Shown piece after piece: positions 57,310 through 64,000 of a stretch of DNA of 64,000 nucleotides; within the stretch, counting starts at the first letter, position 1, and each line of letters starts with the position of its first letter. The position numbers were made by a program, and so were the translations under genes. Source of the stretch: Chiridota heheva (lineage: Eukaryota; Echinodermata; Holothuroidea; Apodida; Chiridotidae); NCBI GenBank assembly GCA_020152595.1, contig JAIGNY010001670.1:62001-126000 (forward strand). The letters are read 5' to 3'. Below the pieces are notes generated by a model. The model saw only the letters and a list, made by a program, of their open reading frames with translations, was not told where the DNA came from and searched no databases.

Positions 57310-58075
57310 TAAGACCTTGGTACGTATATTATATCGAATCCGCTTCTATACTTTCCCCGATTGACTTTCAAAGATAAATCGATTACGACAAATCCGTGTG
57401 GTTCTCACCACGCAATTCTTTAAATTCATCTTTTTTTCATATCGTTACCCGCATGATCGTCGTAGATGTGATTTAGGTTTTTAAAGTCTTGTTTGAAAAG
57501 ACATAAAAATTCGTATTTTTCCTTATCGTTTGCCTGGAAAGTTTAAAGTAATGTTGAGAAAGATCAATAGAATCCACGTTAGAATGTCTGCCGCGTGTGT
57601 AGTCATCTTCGCACTTGTTTTGTTTTTCTAATATCAAGTCGTCAAATATCATCAAGTTGTTGTATTCTGGAGACAGGTCTCTAGGATCTGGCACGTCCTT
57701 CGCAGAGTCGTAAAAATTACATTCGACCTGAGACTTTTCGAGTAATTGGTTTTCCATTTCTTGTATAATTCCTTTTATCGGATACCCCGAGTTAAAAATA
57801 GCCTCACTATGGCTTAGTAAACTTAATAGAGATTCTTTAGGCAACTTGGATTCCATTCCGATCTTAAGAATTTGGTACTCGGGCTGAAATAAACTTTTTC
57901 CAAATACGTATAATCTGTCGTAATCTAACCAACCCTCGCGTAATAAAAGATTTAACAATAGAGTCGTCTTTCCACAGCCACTTTTTCCAACTATTATCCC
58001 TCTTATACTTTTAGATAAAAGAGGATGATTTCGCCAGGAAACTATTCCATTCCAAGATCAGTTTTTAAAGTCCAT
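57310..58075 (-). pseudogene. FtsK/HerA-A32-type packaging ATPase
   Basis: The ATG at 58075 gives MDFKN then a stop. Next come GIIVGKSGCGKTTLLLNLL (Walker A), WLDYDRLYVFGKSLFQPEY, and YNNLMIFDDLILEKQNK (Walker B). A GRHSN...YFKLSRQTIR stretch follows, then a frame change near 57490 and IYDDHAGNDMKKDEF and ELRGENHTDLS at the C-terminus. A32-type ATPases pump the genome into the capsid. The gene sits opposite its neighbours, converging with fibre 1. Confidence 0.88.
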
Positions 58076-58122
58076 TTTTTATTTTTAAAAAAATAAATTT
58101 AGTATAAAATGAAAAAAAAGAG

Positions 58123-58845
58123 ATGTACTGTTTAAAATGCAAAAGAGATACTGATACATTAAACGAACAAGTCGTGGAATTAAAAAACAAAAGACTGGCG
58201 AAACGTGGAACTTGTAGCACGTATATAAAGCAAAAATATCAATTCATCAAGTCCACGACCGGGAAATTAAAGCGCCGAATTTAACGTTAGTCGATGAACT
58301 TCACAAGAATTTTTTTTTTAAAGAATGTTATAACGACGTGTTAAAAAATCAATTAAACCGTATTCTACCAAAAACGAAGAAAAATCTAGCGTCGTCGAGC
58401 GGTGGAATAGAACGATCAAAGAAAAAATGTTTAAATATTTTACCGCCAATTCTACTAGAAGGTATATAAATATTTTAGACAAACTCGTGGAAAACTATAA
58501 TAATACCAAACATTCTTCTATAAAAATAATCCCAGTAAATGCCAGTGAGACTGAAAATGAAAATAAAGTTTGAGGGAATCTTTATCCAGAAATGATAAAA
58601 AATAATGGTCCTGAGTATTTCAAGTTTAACGTTGGAGATAAAGTTAGGATTACCAAGAAAAAGAAAACGTTCGAAAAAGGGTATCCTCCACGTTAGACCG
58701 AAGAAATATTTACCATTTCGAAAATTCAAAGTACTTATCCTCCGACGTATAAAATAATGGACTATGCTAACGAAGAGATGGTTGGAAGTTTTTACGAAGC
58801 TGAATTACAAGAGACGAGTCAAGAAATATTCAGAATTGAGTAGAT
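58123..58845 (+). pseudogene. Zinc-ribbon protein and retroviral-type integrase remnant, core deleted
   Basis: 58123 starts MYCLKCKRDTDTLNEQVVEL, the CxxC opening of a small zinc-ribbon protein, with THGKRGTC-like CST and QFI; its second CxxC is degraded. Integrase sequence follows: LVDELHKNF (58280), then almost directly YNDVLKNQLNR and STKNEEKSSVVERWNRTIK (58385), FTANSTRRYINILDKLVENY, NNTKHSSIKIIPVNAS, and the chromo/SH3-like end GDKVRITKKKKTFEKGY and YEAELQETSQEIF. The stretch that should hold the first two catalytic Asp residues is missing; only the Glu region remains. Frames change near 58400 and stops lie near 58565 and 58693. Confidence 0.85.
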
Positions 58846-58931
58846 TATTTAAATTGGAAAGAATAAGTCTCTCGTAAAATGGAAAGTTTATCCCGAGTCT
58901 TTCAATTCTTACGTAGATATTAAATATTTAG

Positions 58932-58953
58932 TATAAATAAACTCTAAATAAAT
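58932..58953 (+). promoter_or_regulatory. TATAAATAAACTCTAAAT element
   Basis: TATAAATAAACTCTAAATAA lies directly before an ATG at 58954 (a 14-codon ORF) and 50 bp before the spike-like gene. The same words recur at 59718-59736 and, partly, at 61893-61906. Confidence 0.45.
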
Positions 58954-59005
58954 ATGAACGAATTGTTAAAAAAAATAGAAAACAAATACTGGGCCTAAAA
59001 CCTCG

Positions 59006-59710
59006 ATGCAGTTTATGTTGAGTGGAAAAGATGTTTTTTTGGAAACTAGGTTTAATCCATCCATTGAATTGGTAAAGGGTCGAAAATATGAAATTGCGCT
59101 GGTCAATCTAGAAACGTATTATTCTTTTCCAAATATCGACAATTCAAATTCTTTATTAACCTATTCGAACAATGGAGGAACCTCCTGGTATACTATTAAT
59201 ATACCCCGAAGGGAGTTATGGCATAGAAGATATAAATGCCATCATTATAAAGAAAATGAAAGAAGCCGGGCATTTTAATACGGAAGCGGACGAGCCGTAC
59301 ATTAAGGTATCCGCGAATATCAATACCCTCAAATCAGTTTTGGAGATCTCTGAAAATTATAAAGTCAGTCCATCGGTGAAGTTTTAGGGTTTAATAAAAA
59401 AAAATTATAGCGATGAAACTCAAGAGTCTGAAAAAATTGTAGATATCCTAAGGAAAAATAGTATCTTGATATATTTAAATATAATTTCAAATAACTACTT
59501 AAACGGTGAGTTGTACCCCATTATTATTCATTTTTCCCCAAAGTAAATCCGGGGCATAAAATTATAGAGAACCCCGCGGCTCCAATTTATTTGCTGGTTA
59601 TAACCGATAGAATCGAAATTTTACGAGTAGAAGTAACCGATCAAAATGGGGATAAACTTAATTTGCGCGGGGAGACTTTGACGATTCGATTTTATTTGCG
59701 AGAAATATAA
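59006..59710 (+). pseudogene. Spike-like protein A (conserved Polinton protein)
   Basis: MQFMLSGKDVFLETRFNPS opens the protein, then YEIALVNLETYYSFPNID, YPEGSYGIEDINAIIIKK (frame changes near 59205), IKVSANINTLKSVLEIS, SILIYLNIISNNYLNGELY, IIENPAAPIYLLVITDR and the C-terminus LNLRGETLTIRFYLRE. The last motif is characteristic of a family I recall in Polintons of cnidarians and insects (from memory). It has beta-rich spacing and about 220 residues. Frame breaks near 59205, 59386 and 59545. Homologous in layout to B1 and B2 of element B. Confidence 0.7.
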
Positions 59711-59717
59711 AAAATAC

Positions 59718-59741
59718 TATAAATAAACTCTAAATTAAAAA
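59718..59741 (+). promoter_or_regulatory. TATAAATAAACTCTAAAT element, second copy
   Basis: TATAAATAAACTCTAAATTA sits immediately before the ATG at 59742, in the same position relative to the gene as at 58932. Confidence 0.45.
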
Positions 59742-60338
59742 ATGACAAAGTACGTAAACATAAAAATAAATCTACTTTCAGATTTTCAAAAGGATAAGAT
59801 AAGACTCGCGATTCAAAATGGCGAGGGGGTGTCTATACGCCTGAGTTACGCCGATTTTTCTGGTGAAGATATAGTGGCGATAACGAACGCTCAGAGAAAT
59901 AAAATTATCAAGGCTTATAACGGGGAAAAGGAACGACTATAAAAATGAGTCCTACGTAACTAAAGTCTGAAAGTATAATCAAACGGTAGAAGGCGGAATT
60001 ATTGGACTTTTAGCCGCCCTTGCATCCGTGGCGTTGCCTGCGATTGCAAAAATTGCCATTCCAGCTTTAGCCATTGGGGCCTTATCAGGGGCGGCTACTT
60101 CCGTCGCCCAAAGAATTACAAATCGAAAAAAAAAAGAGGCTCTGGTATTGGTGAGGGATTATACCTAAAAAGCGGCGGGTTATATTTGAAAACGTACGAC
60201 GGACAATTCCCAGGGAGTAATGGGCTGTATTTGAAAACCGGAGAAAATGTATTAAATTTAGACTTGAAAGATACTAACGTAAAAGAAATGTTAAAAAAGA
60301 TTCCACTTTTAGGGATGCTGCTTAAAGATAAACTGTGA
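59742..60338 (+). pseudogene. pVI-like/GLYLK-repeat virion protein
   Basis: MTKYVNIKINLLSDFQKDK, IQNGEGVSIRLSYADF, EDIVAITNAQRNKIIKAY, stop near 59940, then VEGGIIGLLAALASVALPAI, a hydrophobic stretch, and, after a frameshift in the A-run at 60125, GLYLKSGGLYLKTYDG and LKTGENVLNL, ending MLLKDKL. The order (N-terminal IKI/VSIRLS domain, glycine/leucine hydrophobic helix, GLYLK repeats) is that of a common Polinton small protein, which may be a membrane-lytic pVI analogue. That function is inferred. Confidence 0.6.
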
Positions 60339-60353
60339 AACAAACTAAAATAA

Positions 60354-60893
60354 ATGGAGATAAAAGATCATGGAAATAGTTATCGATTAGAAAAAATACA
60401 AGAAATTATAGAGCTCGTCGAAGAAGAAATTGCAAAACGAAAAGATTTTTGCGAGAAATATTCCGAAAGACTAAAGGTATTAAAAAATATAGATTTTCTG
60501 TGTAACGCGGGTTGTATTATTTTCAGTACTACTTGCATTACTTTATTGCTTACTGTCGTCACAATTCCAATAGCCGTTTGTGTTCAAGCATGTGCCGCAG
60601 GACTTGGGGTTGGGTCTATCATTGGTAAAAACATAGCTAACAAACTTGAAAAGAAAATAGTAAAGCATCAAGAAATTAAGACGCTTTCAGAATTCAAGTT
60701 GGTCTTGATGGAAGACCTAGTTTCCATGGCTTTGAATGATAACGTGATTAATTGGGAGGACTTTTCGACTATTCTTAGAACGTACGTGGGGTATTTAAAA
60801 CAAAAGGAAGAAATTAGGAAGACCACCACTGCCGACGAGGCCGATAACGCCGATGCGCCGATGGCGTCGACGGCGAATTGGTTGAATTGCTAG
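60354..60893 (+). CDS. Two-helix membrane/coil protein A
   Basis: This 179-residue ORF is intact. The helical N-terminus is YRLEKIQEIIELVEEEIAKR, followed by a hydrophobic pair (IDFLCNAGCIIFSTTCITLL and LTVVTIPIAVCVQACA), a glycine-rich stretch (GLGVGSIIGKNI), then KLEKKIVKHQEIKTLSEFKL, DLVSMALNDNVINWEDF, LKQKEEIRK and an Ala/Asp-rich tail. The protein at 45423-46040 has the same order and sequence features. Function unknown. It is one of the few uninterrupted genes in the element. Confidence 0.75.
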   Translation: MEIKDHGNSYRLEKIQEIIELVEEEIAKRKDFCEKYSERLKVLKNIDFLCNAGCIIFSTTCITLLLTVVTIPIAVCVQACAAGLGVGSIIGKNIANKLEKKIVKHQEIKTLSEFKLVLMEDLVSMALNDNVINWEDFSTILRTYVGYLKQKEEIRKTTTADEADNADAPMASTANWLNC

Positions 60894-60908
60894 AGAAATA
60901 CGAGGGCA

Positions 60909-60956
60909 AAGCGTTTGTAAACGCTTAAAGCGTTTTATAACGCTTAAAAGCGTTTA
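60909..60956. promoter_or_regulatory. Double hairpin of AAGCGTTT arms
   Basis: AAGCGTTTGTAAACGCTT is a near-perfect palindrome. It is followed at once by AAGCGTTTTATAACGCTT and a third half site, AAAAGCGTTTAC. It lies between the membrane/coil gene stop and the next gene. It could be a transcript-end, regulatory or chromatin site; function is unknown. Confidence 0.55.
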
Positions 60957-60989
60957 CTATGTTAATAAAATATGTTTTTTTAAATTAAG

Positions 60990-61891
60990 TCGATAAAAGA
61001 ATTGGTAGACATTTCCAAAGAATATGCCACAGTCGTTAAAAAAATACAAGAGAGTAATATCAGGGAAAGAATCGGTGAATCCGAATCGATGGCTAGTATT
61101 ATTAAATCATCGAAACCCATTACAGAGGAGCTGGGAGAACTTTCTAAAAATATAACCAGTCAAATTTTGCCTATGAAAAGGGGGTTTCGAGAAATGTTGA
61201 CATCGCCTAGCCCCCCGGGTCAAATAGTCGAAGAAGCTGAAGAAATCGAAGAAGTCGAAGATACTGATGCTGAGTTAGTAACTAGATATGTGGGGAAAAT
61301 CGCAAATTCATACTTAACCAAATCGTTAGACCAAAATAAATATGTGGATACAAAATTTGGTGTACACATTATAGAGAATAATGATGAAATTGAATATTTT
61401 ATTGGCAAGAAAAGAATCGTGATTCTGGGCGATGACATCCTTCTCGATGATAAAAAATATAAAGGAACTAGGGGACTGGGAACTAATTCAAATGAAGGTA
61501 CCACTAGGGGTGATAACCGAGGAGGACGAGAAAAACTATAAAGAAATAATGATCAATAGTGGCGCGTTGTACACGGAAGACGGAAGACGGAAGACCGGCT
61601 TCATTCAGGGGACATAAATGGACTAAATATTTAGGGCCGATATATAAAGAAAAAAAGAGTAGAACGCGGTCTGGGCTATCAAAGGCATATGTATCGAAGG
61701 CGAAAACTGTAATCATTCCCTGCAAAGGGGAATCTTTAGTAGACAGGTTAGAATTATTGATGGCTAGCAGAAAGGCTGGAAATACGGGATTAAGAAATGA
61801 AATTATATCAATTTGCAACGAATTAAAAAGAAAAGTAAATCTCGGAAATTCTCAATACAAAGTTATCATGTCGGAAATGATTAATTCATAA
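60990..61891 (+). pseudogene. Conserved Polinton accessory protein (GTRGLWELI-type)
   Basis: From about 60990: IKELVDISKEYATVVKKIQ, an acidic EEAEEIEEVEDTD stretch, YVDTKFGVHIIENNDEIEYF, GDDILLDDKKYKGTRGL, then a shift near 61470 to WELIQMKVPLGVITEEDEKN and YKEIMINSGALY. A second shift near 61610 leads to TKYLGPIYKEKKSRTRSG, VDRLELLMASRKAGNTGL and RNEIISICNELKR. I recall this YKGTxGLxEL...NTGLRNE layout from many animal Polintons (memory). No enzyme motif. Three frames, so broken. The start codon is unclear. Confidence 0.6.
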
Positions 61892-61892
61892 A

Positions 61893-61904
61893 AATATACT
61901 CTAA
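61893..61904 (+). promoter_or_regulatory. AATATACTCTAAAT element
   Basis: AATATACTCTAAAT overlaps the ATG of the pX-like gene (ATG at 61905). It shares ACTCTAAAT with 58932 and 59718. Confidence 0.4.
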
Positions 61905-62408
61905 ATGAAAATGATCATTTTCAAAAATAGAGGATTCAATAGAAAATACGCCTATGGCGGTAGTGGAATTTTTCAAGATATGGCTAGATTTTTAGCCAAA
62001 AAAATGACTAGTGATGTGAGTAAACAAATGGCGAAAGAACTTGGAAGTCAAATTTTAAATGTTGGTAAGAGCGCAGCTATAAATCTTGGAAAGCAGGGCC
62101 TCGAATCTGGTAAACAGGCAGCGATGGAAATTGGAAAAAGAGCCGTAGAAAAGGGGGTAACTAAGATATTAACGCCTAAAACGCAAAAAATAATTAGCAA
62201 AGTTGGAATTTCAATGGAAGAAAGTTCTCCAGATAATGTAGCCAAAAAATTAAATTCTATAATCTGAAATTACGTGGACTCAAGCGATAATCTTAGCTCG
62301 CTAATAGATGGAAGCGCGGTGGGCCCAAGTAGATCGAATAGCGCAGGATCTAATATACATGCCATAGCGATACAAGAGCTAGCTAAATTGTTAAATGGGG
62401 GCGGATAA
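61905..62408 (+). pseudogene. pX-like virion protein with amphipathic helices
   Basis: MKMIIFKNRGFNRKYAYGGS, GIFQDMARFLAKKM, then alternating VGKSAAINLGKQGLESGK repeats and MEIGKRAVEKGVTKIL, and after an in-frame TGA (62265-62267) the end IHAIAIQELAKLLNGGG (stop 62406-62408). The basic, Gly/Ala/Lys-rich helical middle and the IQELxxxLNG end fit the adenovirus pX/pVI-related protein of Polintons, which binds DNA or disrupts membranes in the virion. One stop separates the C-terminal 40 residues. Confidence 0.65.
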
Positions 62409-62435
62409 CAAAAAATAATTTAAAAAATATATACT

Positions 62436-63724
62436 ATGATAAAAATGTTATCTCATGATACTTTCAGTTTAGAAGAAAAGCCCGAAATTTTTAAGCCTGT
62501 GGAAGAATACGAATATACCGAATACGAGTCTAAAGAAAAGAATCTCAACAATCCTGGAAGAATAGAAATTAATATAGAAACTCAAGATATATTTATACAT
62601 CCTAGCGAGAGTTATATTATCATTGAGGGAAGAATAACGGAAAAGGCTGGTAATGCCGCGTATGTCGACGCGGATAAGTTTACGAATACGAATAATGGAA
62701 TACTCCACTTGTTTAGTAATATGAGTTACCGACTTTCCGGATACGAAACCGAGTCCCTCTTTAATCCTGGGCAGGCCACTACGATGCTTGGCTTGTTGAA
62801 ATACCCAGACGATTTTTCAAAATCTCTAGGGCTCAATCAAAGACACTAGTAAAACCATGGTGGTACCTCCATGGTAAAACCACGACCGACACTAATCTTG
62901 GATTTAAAGTTAGGCATGATTATAACATAGAAGGGCCTACTACTAAAGGAATGTTTAACTTTAGGATTCCCTTAAAACATATTTTTGGTTTTTGCGAAGA
63001 CTATACGAAAGTCATGTATGGAATGAAACATACTCTCGCCATGGTGCGACAATCAGACAACGATGCTATATTTAGAGCTAGCGCCGCTGCGGTTGGTAAA
63101 ATTGAACTTACTAGAATTTCATGGTTTATGCCGCAAATATATCCCAGGGTTTAGATTAAAACGACTCTTTACAAATCGATTAATGAAAAAAGGAAATATC
63201 CGTTGGCGTATAGAATGATACAATGTGAGTCTATTTCAGTTCCCGAGGCTAAAGATTTTAGTTGGTCGTTGAGTATAAAATCATCTCCAGAAAGGCCTAG
63301 GTGGATCATTCTCGGATTTCAAACGGATAAAGATGGTAACCAAGAAAAAAATCCATCGACATTCGATCATGTAAATATGACCAATGCTTACGTTATGATG
63401 AATTCTAGAAAGTATCCCACTATTAATTACAACCAAAACTTTGATGAAAATCAATTCAGCATAGCATATGGGGATGCGGCTTTGTTTAGACGCAAATTTT
63501 ATCACATGGATGAGTTAACAAAGAATCCAAATATTTCCCCCCCGTTTATAAAACTTTGTATCCTTTATTCGTATTCGACGTGACAACCAAAGCAAACGAA
63601 TAAAAAATACGACTACGGATATTCAAGTCAAAGCTTAGTTTAGTTGTAACGTATACGTGGTGGTCATATCAGATAAGTATATTTACTTGCAATCAGACGG
63701 GAATAGAACGAACGTAGTTTATTA
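62436..63724 (+). pseudogene. Probable major capsid protein (double jelly-roll family)
   Basis: Begins MIKMLSHDTFSLEEKPE, ETQDIFIHPSESYIIIEG, LHLFSNMSYRLSGYETES. Frame changes at 62850 and 63152 lead to FNFRIPLKHIFGFCEDYTKV, MYGMKHTLAMVRQSDNDA, then VPEAKDFSWSLSIKS, PRWIILGFQTDKDG, STFDHVNMTNAYVMMNSRKY, RRKFYHMDEL and, past further shifts near 63560 and 63600, the end near 63724. About 420 residues. The position after the pX-like gene and the repeated beta-strand organisation fit the hexon-like MCP of Polintons. I recognise the FQT/FDH segments from Polinton MCPs, but I cannot run a structural comparison. Confidence 0.65.
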
Positions 63725-63755
63725 AATATTTAAAGATTTGATATTAAAAATAAAG

Positions 63756-64000
63756 ATGAATCTTGGAAACTATAGCTTATGTGAGTTGCAAAAAATTGCT
63801 AGAACTAATAAACTATCGGGATTTTCATATTGTACGAGAAAGGTAGACTTGATAAAACTGCTGGATAAAAAAAAAAAAAAAACTTTTACCAGAGGGTGGA
63901 GGAGTTAACGATAGGATTTATAGTCTTAGAACAAAGACTTATTTCCCCAAAATGGTTTTAATAGATTATGTAGACACTGAGCTGATAGAAGTATTTCCGT
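63756..64000 (+). pseudogene. SAP-like N-terminal domain protein, cut by the window edge
   Basis: MNLGNYSLCELQKIARTNKL, FSYCTRKVDLIKLL is a SAP-type helix-helix DNA-binding pattern (xLxxIAxxxxLxGxxxxxKxxLIxxL). An A-run at 63869-63882 shifts the frame, after which the other frame reads VNDRIYSLRTKTYFPKMVL. The gene runs off the right end. Role in element A unknown. Confidence 0.55.

Larger units (their letters stand above)
49795..64000. mobile_element. Element A: Polinton/Maverick (adintovirus-like) element, decayed, right end outside the window
   Basis: It carries the Polinton hallmark set: PolB (50543-54227, +), adenain-type protease (55468-55900, +), packaging ATPase (58075-57310, -), retroviral-type integrase remnant (58123-58845, +), probable major capsid protein (62436-63724, +) and pX/pVI-like small proteins, plus fibre-like genes. 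Genes are compact with few intergenic bases. Nearly every long gene has frameshifts or stops, so this copy cannot move or make particles on its own unless the breaks are assembly errors. Confidence 0.9.

Noticed and set aside
62850..62885. Palindrome ACCATGG...CCATGGT in the capsid gene as a regulatory site
   Set aside because: It sits within capsid coding sequence and is probably chance codon content (M-V-V-P-P-W), next to a frameshift.

Overview
The window looks like a repeat-rich invertebrate nuclear genome. There are GT-AG introns, several non-LTR retrotransposons, SINEs, satellites, a DNA transposon with target-site duplications, and decayed virus-like elements. A marine lophotrochozoan, possibly a mollusc, is my best guess. 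It rests on a SINE-like core resembling ones I recall from molluscs and on a GIMAP-type GTPase gene, so it is inference.

Layout. 1-3050 is a 30-bp minisatellite. 4493-9560 is a minus-strand I/Nimb-like LINE (gag-like ORF1, endonuclease, RT, RNase H). From 29828 down to 10101 on the minus strand I can assemble one host gene from seven exons whose splice phases all agree: signal peptide, two Ig-like domains, transmembrane helix, short linker, and the start of an AIG1/GIMAP GTPase domain. Its introns hold LINE fragments, a tRNA-derived SINE, satellites and a large inverted repeat. 30-34 kb is mostly satellite. 34.2-36.8 kb (minus) is a decayed, intron-containing ORF ending in a PIN/XPG-like nuclease, probably transposon-derived. 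36862-41358 is a TIR element with a perfect 9-bp target duplication (MULE-like) that contains a CR1-like LINE.

41.4-47.5 kb (element B) is a compact plus-strand cluster of small, hydrophobic, coiled-coil and beta-rich proteins with no recognisable polymerase or integrase. One of its genes is split by a SINE with an 11-bp duplication. About 49.8 kb to the right edge (element A) is a decayed Polinton/Maverick (adintovirus-like) element: tandem TQT-motif protein, protein-primed-type PolB, two divergent fibre-like genes, adenain-type protease, packaging ATPase, zinc-ribbon protein, a retroviral-type integrase that has lost part of its core, a spike-like protein, a pVI-like protein, a two-helix membrane protein, a conserved accessory protein, a pX-like protein, a probable major capsid protein and a SAP-like ORF cut by the window edge.

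The most interesting points are that elements A and B share a gene module (beta-rich spike-like protein plus membrane/coil protein) although B lacks the Polinton core genes; the tandem putative LC8-binding TQT repeats beside PolB; and the Ig-TM-GIMAP receptor, whose Ig domains both lack the usual second cysteine and share a C-P-x14-C-N-Y pattern. Most element genes carry frameshifts and stops, so these copies are probably inactive, unless some breaks are homopolymer errors in the assembly.
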